Under the pieces are notes generated by a model that made no database searches, had not been told where the DNA came from, and was given only the letters and a program-made list of their open reading frames with translations. The position numbers and the translations under genes were made by a program. From Streptomyces canus (GTDB taxonomy: Bacteria > Actinomycetota > Actinomycetes > Streptomycetales > Streptomycetaceae), in contig NZ_KQ948667.1 in NCBI RefSeq assembly GCF_001514145.1, positions 62,001 to 126,000 of the forward strand: DNA of 64,000 nucleotides, read 5' to 3'. Shown here in pieces: positions 43,836 to 51,835 of this stretch; position 1 is the stretch's first letter; each line of letters begins with the position of its first letter.

Positions 43836-44872
43836 GGGTGGTCGTCTCCCCCCGGTATCGGCTGGTCGGGCTTCAGGATGCCCGACTGCGCGATGAGGAA
43901 GCCGAGCTGGGCGCGGCTGCCGCTGCCGAGGGCGGTCGCGAGCTTGGCGATGTGGGCACGGCAGGTGCGTACGTTCATGCCCAGGCGGCGGGCTATCGCC
44001 TCGTCGACATGGCCCTCCACGAGCAGTTTGGCTATGGAGTGCTGGATGTCCGTGATGCCGTCGGGAGCCGTTTCATAGGGGGCGCCGGCGTTCAGGGGGA
44101 CGGCACGGGTCCACATGAACTCGAACACCTTGATCAGGTACCGGACCAGGCCGGGATGACGGAGCTCCAGGGCGACCTGCCGGTCGTCACGGGTGGGGAT
44201 GAACGCGACGGTCTCGTCAAGGATGATGAGGCGCTCGACCAGTTCGTCGATGGTGCGGTACTCCGCCTTCCCGTCGGCGAAGTGGTCCACCCAGGCGAGC
44301 CTCTCGGGGCTGTACCGGGCCGTGTGCTGGTAGAGGGTCCGGATCCGCACACCGCGCTCTATGAGCGGTTTATCGCGTTCCAGTGCCTCCATGAGCCTGT
44401 TCTCGGAGCTGCGGCGACCGCTCGGCTGGACCGTGAGCATCTCGGTCTGGCACTGGGCGGTGGCCAGGTCGAGCGCCGCGTTGATGCGGTCGAGGCCTTC
44501 CAGCACGGTGATCGAGTGGGTGGAGGTGGTCTCCTGAGCGCTGAGGGCCATGAACGGCTCGAAGGCTTCGGTGAGCGCGATCGACAGCCGACGGTTCTCG
44601 CTGATCTCGTGCTCTATGGGGTGGAGGCGCTGCGCCAGGGCGACGGCAGGTGAGACGGGGCGCAGCCAGTTCGCGTCGTCGGGATCGGGGTGCAGAAGGG
44701 CGAATTCCATCAGGCAGGGGGCGGTTTTGGTGTCCTCCCGAAGGATTCGTCCCGTGCGCAGAGCATCTGCGTAGAGGCGGCTTCCCTCTTCGCACAACTC
44801 GGTCATCGCATGGGGATGTGTCGCCTTAATCCCATTTGTTGCCAAATCTCCACCCCCCAGGGTCCTGAACAT
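43832..44872 (-). CDS. LuxR-type HTH regulator, array member 4 (first in operon)
   Basis: A 346-residue, more distant paralogue starting MFRTLGGGDLATNGIKATHP. Its recognition region reads LGMNVRTCRAHIAKLATALG, closer to the plus-strand member than to members 1-3. Sensor blocks: ERDKPLIERGVRIRTLYQHT, YRTIDELVERLIILDETVAF, RQVALELRHPGLVRYLIKVF. No Shine-Dalgarno precedes ATG 44872, so a leaderless start or an internal start (ATG at about 44807, MTELCEEG) is possible. It heads the four-gene operon and faces the secreted-peptide gene across an 86-bp gap, which should contain both promoters. Confidence 0.75.
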   Translation of the reverse strand: MFRTLGGGDLATNGIKATHPHAMTELCEEGSRLYADALRTGRILREDTKTAPCLMEFALLHPDPDDANWLRPVSPAVALAQRLHPIEHEISENRRLSIALTEAFEPFMALSAQETTSTHSITVLEGLDRINAALDLATAQCQTEMLTVQPSGRRSSENRLMEALERDKPLIERGVRIRTLYQHTARYSPERLAWVDHFADGKAEYRTIDELVERLIILDETVAFIPTRDDRQVALELRHPGLVRYLIKVFEFMWTRAVPLNAGAPYETAPDGITDIQHSIAKLLVEGHVDEAIARRLGMNVRTCRAHIAKLATALGSGSRAQLGFLIAQSGILKPDQPIPGGDDHP

Positions 44873-44958
44873 GCAGGAACATGATGCACCGATCGTGTGG
44901 CCATGACGTGCCTGAATGAGCCATCGTCTTACTCGACGGGGGAAGAGGGGACCTTCAA

Positions 44959-45156
44959 GTGAGGACGAAGCCGACTATGCGTAAGAGAATGCTTCGCTCG
45001 GTGCTTGTCGCCGCCTTCTCCGCCGTTGTGGCCTTCGGAGCTCTGAGTGGCCTCTCCGGTACGAAGAGCGATGCGCACGAGACGGGTGGTGTGCAGTCTG
45101 TCGTTGTCGCGGACGATGACGTGGTCGTGGGCCCGGCCGACAGTAAGTGGGACTGA
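44959..45156 (+). CDS. Small secreted peptide next to the regulator array
   Basis: A 65-residue protein: a basic start MRTKPTMRKRMLRS, a hydrophobic segment VLVAAFSAVVAFGALSGLSG, then a polar tail TKSDAHETGGVQSVVVADDD ending GPADSKWD. GTG 44959 has AGAGGGG 8 nt upstream; ATG 44977 is a shorter alternative. It looks like a secreted or membrane-anchored peptide with a mature part of about 25-30 residues. There are no cysteines. It is divergent from the four-regulator operon and 5 bp from the mini-Rieske gene, so the two plus-strand genes form a unit. A signalling or precursor role is inference. Confidence 0.65.
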   Translation: MRTKPTMRKRMLRSVLVAAFSAVVAFGALSGLSGTKSDAHETGGVQSVVVADDDVVVGPADSKWD

Positions 45157-45161
45157 GGCCG

Positions 45162-45497
45162 ATGACCACCCCACCCGACGACCGCTCCTTCCGCAGAGAA
45201 ATGGCCACCGCCTACCGCTCCGGCTGGCACTTCATCGACCTCGTCACCGCGATCCCCCACCCCGGTGACTCGTTGATGGTGACCGTCTTCGGCGAGCCGG
45301 TGGTGGTCACGCGGGACGAGGACGAGGACGTGCGGGCGTACCGGTGTCTGCGGCGGCCTCGGGGGGCGCCGCAGCCCGTTCGGTGTGCCATCCGGTACGG
45401 AATGATCTTTGTGAATCTGGACCAACGAGACCATCGGCTGGTGGAACCGGAAACCCCCACCCCGCGGACCATCTCAGCCACCCCCCGCAGTGCCTGA
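45162..45497 (+). CDS. Miniature Rieske-like protein lacking cluster ligands
   Basis: A 111-residue protein, MTTPPDDRSFRREMATAYRS and onward. GWHFIDLVTAIPHPGDSLMV and TVFGEPVVVTRDEDEDVRAY match the N-terminal strands of Rieske domains of ring-hydroxylating oxygenases, and GMIFVNLDQ matches the strand after the cluster. The part that should hold C-x-H and C-x2-H is shortened to RCLRRPRGAPQPVRCAIRY, with no histidine, so a 2Fe-2S cluster cannot bind in the usual way. ATG follows TGAGG by 5 nt. Probably translated with the upstream peptide. Function unknown; the resemblance to Rieske is from reading, not a search. Confidence 0.65.
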   Translation: MTTPPDDRSFRREMATAYRSGWHFIDLVTAIPHPGDSLMVTVFGEPVVVTRDEDEDVRAYRCLRRPRGAPQPVRCAIRYGMIFVNLDQRDHRLVEPETPTPRTISATPRSA

Positions 45498-45541
45498 CGC
45501 GATTCCCCCGTCGTAACAAGATCGCTCAGGTGCTTCCCCCC

Positions 45542-45582
45542 GCAGCGGCGTCACCGTGACCTGAACACGGTGACGCCGCTGC
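45542..45582. terminator. 17-bp hairpin terminator
   Basis: Arms 45542-45558 and 45566-45582 (core GGCGTCACCGTG/CACGGTGACGCC) with a 7-nt loop. It separates the mini-Rieske unit from the convergent PPOX-class gene. Confidence 0.85.
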
Positions 45583-45625
45583 AGTTTGGGGGGACATTTC
45601 CGGGTATCGGTGATCGGCCCGTGGC

Positions 45626-46039
45626 TCAAAAACGTCCCATCGCGCCCGTCAGCGAGATCTCGATGACCACCCGCAGCGGGTTCGGCGCCGGGGTCCGCTC
45701 GTAGCGTTCGGCGTATCGCCGCACCGCCTCCGCGACCCGTTCCGGCTCCGTGCGGACCCGTGCCCGCCCCTCCAGCGTCGCCCACCGCGGCCCCGCCACC
45801 TGGCACACCGCCACCGCCGCCCCGCCCTCGCCGGCCGCCAGCACGTGCCGTACCTTCGCGCTCGTCCGGCTCGCGATCACCCGAGCAAGACGGGCCTCGG
45901 GGTCGTATGTCACCCCGACGGGCACCACGTGCGGGCTCCCGTCCGGGCGCGGTGTCGTCAGCGTGCACAGATGCCGTTCCCGCCAGAAGCTGAGGAACGA
46001 CGGGTCCGGGGCACCCGGATCCTGGGTGTAGGAGGTCAT
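45626..46039 (-). CDS. PPOX-class (F420/FMN split-barrel) oxidoreductase family protein
   Basis: A 137-residue split-barrel protein starting MTSYTQDPGAPDPSFLSFWR. The strand FLSFWRERHLCTLTTPRPDG and SPHVVPVGVTYD bind the flavin or deazaflavin phosphate in this family, and ASRTSAKVRHVLAAGEGGAA and ATLEGRARVRTEPERVAEAV follow in the usual order. Members use F420 or FMN; which one cannot be told. It starts 38 bp from the clpB HAIR operator and is divergent from clpB. Its role is unknown. Confidence 0.85.
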   Translation of the reverse strand: MTSYTQDPGAPDPSFLSFWRERHLCTLTTPRPDGSPHVVPVGVTYDPEARLARVIASRTSAKVRHVLAAGEGGAAVAVCQVAGPRWATLEGRARVRTEPERVAEAVRRYAERYERTPAPNPLRVVIEISLTGAMGRF

Positions 46040-46076
46040 GCCGGGAAGCTAGTCCCCCATTCCTCCCGCAGACTGC

Positions 46077-46097
46077 CTTGAGTGGAATAGACTCAAC
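46077..46097 (+). promoter_or_regulatory. HAIR operator (HspR-binding) before clpB
   Basis: CTTGAGT-N7-ACTCAAC matches the HAIR consensus with six paired positions per arm. TTGAGT (46078-46083) could serve as the -35 box with TATGTA (46100-46105) as -10, so HspR binding would occlude the promoter. It links clpB to the repressor encoded at 30206. Confidence 0.88.
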
Positions 46098-46107
46098 TTT
46101 ATGTACG

Positions 46108-46120
46108 CTGACTGAGTCAG
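46108..46120 (+). promoter_or_regulatory. Palindrome CTGACTGAGTCAG in the clpB leader
   Basis: A perfect 13-bp palindrome 11 bp downstream of the HAIR site and upstream of the Shine-Dalgarno. It shares the GAGT/ACTC core with HAIR but lacks the 7-bp spacer. It may be a second protein-binding site or a chance repeat. Confidence 0.35.
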
Positions 46121-46167
46121 TGACAGGAGTCGGTACAGGAGCTGACACCGAGGAGGAGTACGGACAC

Positions 46168-48765
46168 GTGGATGCCGAGCTGACCAACCGGAGCCGGGAC
46201 GCCATCAACGCGGCCAGCAACCGGGCCGTGACCGAGGGACACCCGGACCTCACCCCCGCCCACCTGCTCCTCGCTCTGCTCCAGGGGCAGGACAACGAGA
46301 ACATCGTCGATCTGCTCGCCGCCGTCGACGCCGACCAGGCCGCCGTGCGGGTCGGGGCGGAGAAGGTGCTCGGCTCGCTGCCCAGCGTGGCCGGGTCCAC
46401 CGTCGCGCCGCCGCAGCCCAACCGCGACCTGCTCTCCGTCATCGCCGACGCGCAGGCCCGCGCCAACGACCTCGGTGACGAGTACCTCTCCACCGAACAC
46501 CTGCTCGTCGGCATCGCCGCCAAGGGCGGACCGGCCGCCGACGTGCTCACCCAGCAGGGGGCCACCCCGAAGAAGCTGATCGACGCCTTCCAGAAGGCCA
46601 GAGGAGGGCGCAGGGTGACCACCGCCGACCCCGAGGGGCAGTACAAGGCCCTGGAGAAGTTCGGGACCGACTTCACCGCCGCCGCACGGGAGGGCAAGCT
46701 CGACCCCGTCATCGGCCGCGACCAGGAGATCCGCCGGGTCGTGCAGGTGCTCAGCCGCCGTACGAAGAACAACCCCGTCCTCATCGGTGAGCCCGGCGTC
46801 GGCAAGACGGCCGTCGTCGAGGGGCTCGCCCAGCGGATCGTGAAGGGGGACGTGCCCGAGTCGCTCAAGGACAAGCGGCTCGTCTCGCTCGACCTGAGCG
46901 CCATGGTGGCCGGCGCCAAGTACCGCGGTGAGTTCGAGGAGCGGCTGAAGACCGTCCTCGCCGAGATCAAGGACTCCGACGGGCAGATCATCACCTTCAT
47001 CGACGAGCTGCACACGGTGGTGGGTGCGGGCGCCGGCGGGGACTCCTCCATGGACGCCGGCAACATGCTCAAGCCCATGCTGGCCCGCGGTGAGCTGCGG
47101 ATGGTGGGTGCGACGACCCTCGACGAGTACCGCGAGCGGATCGAGAAGGACCCCGCCCTGGAGCGGCGCTTCCAGCAGGTGCTGGTGGCCGAGCCGACGG
47201 TCGAGGACACCATCGCCATCCTGCGCGGGCTCAAGGGGCGTTACGAGGCCCACCACAAGGTCCAGATCGCCGACAGCGCGCTGGTGGCCGCCGCGGCCCT
47301 CTCCGACCGGTACATCACCTCCCGCTTCCTGCCCGACAAGGCCATCGACCTCGTCGACGAGGCGGCCTCACGCCTCCGTATGGAGATCGACTCCTCGCCC
47401 CTGGAGATCGACGAACTCCAGCGCGGTGTCGACCGGTTGAAGATGGAGGAGCTCGCGCTGGTCAAGGAGACCGACCCGGCCTCCCTCGAACGCCTGGAGC
47501 GGCTGCGTCGCGACCTCGCCGACAAGGAGGAGGAGCTGCGGGGCCTGACCGCCCGCTGGGAGAAGGAGAAGCAGTCCCTCAACCGGGTCGGTGAACTGAA
47601 GGAAAAGCTGGACGAGTTGCGCGGTCAGGCCGAACGCGCCCAGCGCGACGGCGACTTCGACACCGCCAGCAAGCTGCTCTACGGCGAGATCCCCACCCTG
47701 GAACGGGACTTGGAGGCCGCGTCCGAGGCCGAGGAGGAGGTCTCCAAGGACACCATGGTCAAGGAGGAGGTCGGCTCCGACGACATCGCCGACACCGTCG
47801 CCGCCTGGACCGGCATCCCGGCGGGCCGTCTGCTGGAGGGCGAGACGCAGAAACTGCTGCGCATGGAGGAGGAGCTGGGCAAGCGGCTCATCGGCCAGAG
47901 CGAGGCCGTGCGGGCCGTGTCCGACGCCGTGCGGCGCACCCGGGCCGGGATCTCCGACCCGGACCGGCCCACCGGTTCCTTCCTCTTCCTCGGCCCCACC
48001 GGCGTCGGCAAGACCGAACTCGCCAAGGCCCTCGCCGACTTCCTCTTCGACGACGAGCGGGCGATGGTCCGCATCGACATGAGCGAGTACGGCGAGAAGC
48101 ACACCGTCTCCCGCCTGGTCGGCGCGCCCCCCGGCTACGTCGGCTACGAGGAGGGCGGTCAGCTGACCGAGGCGGTACGCAGGCGGCCGTACAGCGTCGT
48201 GCTCCTCGACGAGGTGGAGAAGGCGCACCCGGAGGTCTTCGACATCCTGCTCCAGGTGCTGGACGATGGGCGCTTGACGGACGGGCAGGGCCGTACGGTC
48301 GACTTCCGCAACGCGATCCTGGTGCTGACGTCCAACCTGGGCAGCCAGTTCCTGGTCGACCCGATCACCAGCGAGACGGAGAAGAAGGAACAGGTCCTTG
48401 AGGTGGTCAGGGCCTCTTTCAAGCCGGAGTTCCTCAACCGGCTCGACGACCTGGTCGTCTTCTCGGCCCTCAGCAAGGACGAGCTCGGCCGGATCGCGCG
48501 GCTCCAGATCGAGCGGCTCGCCCAGCGTCTCGCCGAGCGCCGGCTCACCCTGGAGGTCACCGACGCGGCGCTGGACTGGCTCGCCGTGGAGGGCATGGAC
48601 CCGGCCTACGGCGCCCGCCCGCTGCGCCGCCTCGTCCAGACCGCCATCGGCGACCGCCTCGCCAAGGAGATCCTGTCCGGCGAGGTCAAGGACGGCGACA
48701 CGGTCCGGGTGGACGCCTTCGGCGACGGCCTGATCGTGGGACCGGCGACCGGCAAGACGCTCTGA
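46168..48765 (+). CDS. clpB: Disaggregase ClpB
   Basis: An 865-residue Hsp100. N-terminal domain with two Clp repeats (about 1-145, AVTEGHPDLTPAHLLLALLQ), first AAA module with Walker A GEPGVGKT at 207-214, the middle coiled-coil domain (about 400-530; ERLERLRRDLADKEEELRGL) that marks ClpB, and second AAA module with GPTGVGKT at 609-616 and the pore loop GAPPGYVGYEEGG. It rescues aggregated proteins with DnaK. GTG 46168 begins the usual MDAELTNRSRDA; the frame extends 30 codons upstream into the HAIR operator, so that start is rejected. Regulated by HspR (strong inference from the HAIR site). Confidence 0.97.
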   Translation: MDAELTNRSRDAINAASNRAVTEGHPDLTPAHLLLALLQGQDNENIVDLLAAVDADQAAVRVGAEKVLGSLPSVAGSTVAPPQPNRDLLSVIADAQARANDLGDEYLSTEHLLVGIAAKGGPAADVLTQQGATPKKLIDAFQKARGGRRVTTADPEGQYKALEKFGTDFTAAAREGKLDPVIGRDQEIRRVVQVLSRRTKNNPVLIGEPGVGKTAVVEGLAQRIVKGDVPESLKDKRLVSLDLSAMVAGAKYRGEFEERLKTVLAEIKDSDGQIITFIDELHTVVGAGAGGDSSMDAGNMLKPMLARGELRMVGATTLDEYRERIEKDPALERRFQQVLVAEPTVEDTIAILRGLKGRYEAHHKVQIADSALVAAAALSDRYITSRFLPDKAIDLVDEAASRLRMEIDSSPLEIDELQRGVDRLKMEELALVKETDPASLERLERLRRDLADKEEELRGLTARWEKEKQSLNRVGELKEKLDELRGQAERAQRDGDFDTASKLLYGEIPTLERDLEAASEAEEEVSKDTMVKEEVGSDDIADTVAAWTGIPAGRLLEGETQKLLRMEEELGKRLIGQSEAVRAVSDAVRRTRAGISDPDRPTGSFLFLGPTGVGKTELAKALADFLFDDERAMVRIDMSEYGEKHTVSRLVGAPPGYVGYEEGGQLTEAVRRRPYSVVLLDEVEKAHPEVFDILLQVLDDGRLTDGQGRTVDFRNAILVLTSNLGSQFLVDPITSETEKKEQVLEVVRASFKPEFLNRLDDLVVFSALSKDELGRIARLQIERLAQRLAERRLTLEVTDAALDWLAVEGMDPAYGARPLRRLVQTAIGDRLAKEILSGEVKDGDTVRVDAFGDGLIVGPATGKTL

Positions 48766-48774
48766 GCACGGTGG

Positions 48775-48804
48775 TGACGAGGGGGCGGCGGCGCCCCCTC
48801 GTCA
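48775..48804. terminator. Terminator overlapping the 3' end of the next gene
   Basis: TGACGAGGGGGCG and CGCCCCCTCGTCA form a 13-bp stem with a 4-nt loop between clpB and the convergent gene, including that gene's stop codon. Confidence 0.75.
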
Positions 48805-49290
48805 CAGCGTGAACGCCACGAACCGCACCTCGGACCAGTTCGGCCCGTCGTGGGTGACCTCCAGCTGCACGGAGGCGCTCTGCCCGGCGACCGGACCCCG
48901 GTTCATGCACGCGTAGACGTCGGCGCCGTCGCACTGCACGTTCCGCAGTCCGGGCCCGTCCGGGTAGCTCGCCGCCGCCCAGGCGCTCACCTCGGCGCTC
49001 CGCAGCCGGAAGCGGGCCTCGTACCGGGGGTCCTGCGCGGCCTCCAGCACACACGCGAGGTCGCGCGCCCCGGCCGGCGGCTTCGCCCCGCCGTAGGCGA
49101 ACGCCTCGGCGCACGAGACCTTCCGGACGCCCGTGTCGACCGAGTCGTCCGTGAACAGCCAGGCGACCAGCAGTGCGATCAGGCCCGCCACCACCAGGGT
49201 CGGTACGGCCAGGATCGCCGTGAAAACGCCCCATCTGGTCCTGCCGGGCAGGACCGGCTCCGGCACCGTTTCGGTCTCCGCCTGTGTCAT
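48802..49290 (-). CDS. Single-pass membrane or secreted protein of unknown function
   Basis: A 162-residue protein starting MTQAETETVPEPVLPGRTRW, with one hydrophobic helix at about 27-48 (ILAVPTLVVAGLIALLVAWL) and an extracytoplasmic part holding four cysteines (VSCAEAF, LACVLEA, VQCDGAD, VYACMNRG) that could form two disulfides. The C-terminus (SVQLEVTHDGPNWSEVRFVA) is strand-rich. No family is recognised. The start at 49290 gives a conventional type II membrane topology. Confidence 0.7.
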   Translation of the reverse strand: MTQAETETVPEPVLPGRTRWGVFTAILAVPTLVVAGLIALLVAWLFTDDSVDTGVRKVSCAEAFAYGGAKPPAGARDLACVLEAAQDPRYEARFRLRSAEVSAWAAASYPDGPGLRNVQCDGADVYACMNRGPVAGQSASVQLEVTHDGPNWSEVRFVAFTL

Positions 49291-49430
49291 GTGTTCCCCG
49301 TTTCTTCGGCCGCTGTTTTCTGTGGCTGACCGGATCATGTCAGCCCTGGGAGGACAGGTTCCGTCTGGGCTTGCCACCCCCCTCCCCGGATGGGGGAGGA
49401 TGGCGTAATCCGTACGAAGGGAAATTCACG

Positions 49431-49955
49431 GTGACCATCGACCCGTCCTCGATTCCGAACTTCGGGGGCCAGCCCGAGCCGCAGCAAGGACCGGCGGGCC
49501 CCGTCGTCCCGGATCAGGATCTTGTGAAGCAGCTCCTCGACCAGATGGAGCTGAAGTATGTCGTCGACGACGAGGGTGACCTCGCGGCGCCGTGGGAGCA
49601 GTTCCGTACGTATTTCATGTTCCGCGGCGAGGGCGACCAGCAGGTCTTCTCGGTGCGGACGTTTTACGACCGGCCCCACCAGATCGACGAGAAGCCGCTG
49701 CTTCTGGAGTCCATCGACGACTGGAACCGGCGCACCCTGTGGCCCAAGGTCTACAGCCACACCCATGACGACGGCACCGTCCGTCTGATCGGCGAGGCGC
49801 AGATGCTCATCGGCACCGGCGTCAGCCTGGAGCACTTCGTCTCCTCGACCGTCAGCTGGGTGCGCGCCGCCATCGAGTTCGACAAGTGGCTCGTCGAACA
49901 GCTCGGCCTCGAGGAGGACGTCAACGACGCCGAGAAGCCCGAGGACGACGAGTAG
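49431..49955 (+). CDS. YbjN-domain protein
   Basis: A 174-residue soluble protein starting VTIDPSSIPNFGGQPEPQQG. The YbjN/type III secretion chaperone-like fold covers about 30-160: QLLDQMELKYVVDDEGDLAA, FRTYFMFRGEGDQQVFSVRT, LLLESIDDWNRRTLWPKVYS and TGVSLEHFVSSTVSWVRAAI. The tail is acidic. GAAGGGAA lies 7 nt before the GTG. YbjN-like proteins are common in actinobacteria and have no assigned biochemical role. A long hairpin follows the stop. Confidence 0.85.
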   Translation: MTIDPSSIPNFGGQPEPQQGPAGPVVPDQDLVKQLLDQMELKYVVDDEGDLAAPWEQFRTYFMFRGEGDQQVFSVRTFYDRPHQIDEKPLLLESIDDWNRRTLWPKVYSHTHDDGTVRLIGEAQMLIGTGVSLEHFVSSTVSWVRAAIEFDKWLVEQLGLEEDVNDAEKPEDDE

Positions 49956-50010
49956 GCGTCCTCCCGCCACCGGGGCGTACCGGCGCGACCAGGTACGCAC
50001 CGCAGGCGAA

Positions 50011-50067
50011 CGACAGCCCGGCCAGGGCACGCGGCCACCACGGCCGTGTGCCGGGGCCGGGCTGTCG
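50011..50067 (+). terminator. Long compound hairpin after the YbjN gene
   Basis: Outer arms CGACAGCCCGGCC and GGCCGGGCTGTCG enclose inner arms GGCACGCGGCC and GGCCGTGTGCC with one mismatch, giving an almost continuous stem. Likely terminator. Confidence 0.7.
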
Positions 50068-50260
50068 CCGTCCAGGAAGCGCGGCTTCGAGGCCGGGGCG
50101 AGTGCGGCGCCCGTCCACAGGCTGTGGATAACTTCCGGCTTCCGCTCGCGATACTGTGCGGCGAATGCGGTCGGCCCGGGATTTACCGGAGGTGGGAATT
50201 CCGCAGGCGCGTTGATATCAACGGTGCTGGAATCGTGCAGGGCCCCGCTGAGGAGAATCG

Positions 50261-50406
50261 TTGAGCGCGCGCATCCTGGTCGCCGAAGATGACGAAAAAC
50301 AATCTCGTCTCATCCGGATTTTCCGATTCTGCTGCTGACCGCACGCAGCACCGAGGAGGACATGCTCCTCGGCCTGGACCTGGGGGCCGACGACTACCTC
50401 ACCAAG
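50261..50406 (+). pseudogene. Internally deleted response-regulator gene fragment
   Basis: A TTG start with aggag 5 nt upstream opens SARILVAEDDEKQSRLIR, the first strand and acidic pocket of a receiver domain. After a few codons the frame ends (FRFCC stop), while a shifted frame continues FPILLLTARSTEEDMLLGLD then LGADDYLTK, the fourth strand to the conserved lysine. The about 30 residues between, including the phospho-accepting aspartate, are missing, and no DNA-binding domain follows. It is a remnant of an OmpR-type regulator; no sensor kinase gene is nearby. Confidence 0.75.
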
Positions 50407-50512
50407 ACGCGAGGTTCCCCATCGGCAGGAGGATCGGCCACGGAACCGAGTGGTTCGAGCGGCACGATCATCGATGGGTTGAGGTCACATTCCGCGCGTC
50501 GCAGCCCGGTGA

Positions 50513-51697
50513 TCACCATCGCTGGAGGCGTGCCGAGGCCTCCTGAAGGACGTCGTCCCGCTTGCAGAAGGCGAAGCGGACCTGGCTGCGGCCGGCGTCG
50601 GGGTCGTCGTAGAAGACGGAGTTGGGGATGGCGACGACGCCGCAGCGTTCGGGGAGTGTGCGGCAGAAGGTGTAGGCGTCCTTCTCGCCCAGGGGGGTGA
50701 TGTCGGTGGTGATGAAGTACGTGCCCTGGGGCTGGTACACCTCGAACCCGGCCGCGCGCAGGCCGTCGCCGAGCAGGTCGCGCTTGCGTTGGAGGTCGGC
50801 GCGGATGCCGTCGAAGTACGAGTCCGGTAGCCGGAGCGCCTCGGCGACGGCGTACTGGAAGGGGCCGGACGCCACATAGGTCAGGAACTGCTTCGCCGAG
50901 CGGACGGCGGCGGTGAGGGCCGGGGCCGCGGTCACCCAGCCGACCTTCCAGCCGGTGAAGGAGAAGGTCTTGCCGGCGGAACCGATGGAGACCGTGCGCT
51001 CCCGCATCCCCGGGAAGGTCGCGAGGGGCAGGTGCTCGGCCTCGTCGAAGACCAGGTGCTCGTACACCTCGTCCGTGACCACCAGCAGATCCCGCTCCAC
51101 GGCCAGCTCGGCGATCGCCGTCAGCTCCTCGCGGGTGAGGACGGTGCCGGTGGGGTTGTGCGGGGTGTTGATGAGCAGGAGCCGGGTCCGGTCGGTCACG
51201 GCGGCGCGCAGCTCGTCGAGGTCGAGACGGAAGCCGGCACTCCCCTCGAAGTGCGGCCGCAGGGTGACCGGGACCCTGGTCCCGCCCGCCATCGCGATGC
51301 AGGCGGCGTAGGAGTCGTAGTACGGCTCCAGGGCGACGACCTCGTCACCGGGCTCGACCAGGGCGAGCAGCGCGGCGGCGATGGCCTCCGTGGCTCCGGC
51401 GGTGACCAGGACCTCGGTGTCGGGGTCGTAGGCCAGGCCGTAGCGGCGCTCCTGGTGCGCGGCGACCGCTGTGCGCAGCTCCGGGACGCCCGGGCCCGGC
51501 GGGTACTGGTTGCCCCGCCCGTCCCGCAGCGCCCGCACGGCCGCCTCCCTGACCTCGTCGGGGCCGTCCGTGTCCGGAAAGCCCTGGCCCAGGTTGATCG
51601 ATCCGGTCTGCAGGGCCAGGGCGGACATCTCGGCGAAGATCGTCGTCCCGAACTCGGCGAGACGGCGGTTGAGGAGGGGGCGCGCGCTGGAGGTCAT
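50513..51697 (-). CDS. Class I/II PLP-dependent aminotransferase (DapC/KAT-like)
   Basis: A 394-residue fold-type I aminotransferase starting MTSSARPLLNRRLAEFGTTI. Landmarks: INLGQGFPDTDGPDEV near the N-terminus, ATEAIAAALLALVEPGDEVV, LLLINTPHNPTGTVLTREEL (Asn and Pro contacting PLP), VTDEVYEHLVFD (Asp and Tyr), and the Schiff-base lysine in SIGSAGKTFSFTGWKVGW. The C-terminal Arg is in QVRFAFCKRDD. Close relatives act as N-succinyldiaminopimelate or kynurenine/glutamine aminotransferases; the exact substrate is uncertain. ATG 51697 has AGGA 8 nt upstream; ATG 51706 is possible. Confidence 0.88.
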   Translation of the reverse strand: MTSSARPLLNRRLAEFGTTIFAEMSALALQTGSINLGQGFPDTDGPDEVREAAVRALRDGRGNQYPPGPGVPELRTAVAAHQERRYGLAYDPDTEVLVTAGATEAIAAALLALVEPGDEVVALEPYYDSYAACIAMAGGTRVPVTLRPHFEGSAGFRLDLDELRAAVTDRTRLLLINTPHNPTGTVLTREELTAIAELAVERDLLVVTDEVYEHLVFDEAEHLPLATFPGMRERTVSIGSAGKTFSFTGWKVGWVTAAPALTAAVRSAKQFLTYVASGPFQYAVAEALRLPDSYFDGIRADLQRKRDLLGDGLRAAGFEVYQPQGTYFITTDITPLGEKDAYTFCRTLPERCGVVAIPNSVFYDDPDAGRSQVRFAFCKRDDVLQEASARLQRW

Positions 51698-51835
51698 GCC
51701 GGTCATCCTGCGCCCAAGCTCTGGAGTTCCTCAACTCTGCTTTGGCCCGTGAGACAGAAGGGCATCTCCAGCTCACGCAACCGGCGAGGCGCCCACGGGG
51801 GGTCGCTTCGGGGGGTAACGGAAGGAGGGTGAGCC

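Noticed and set aside
39877..45497. Classical ribosomal-peptide (lanthipeptide-like) biosynthetic cluster
   Set aside because: The secreted peptide has no cysteines and a Sec-like hydrophobic signal, and no LanM, LanB/C, YcaO, radical SAM or peptidase gene is present.
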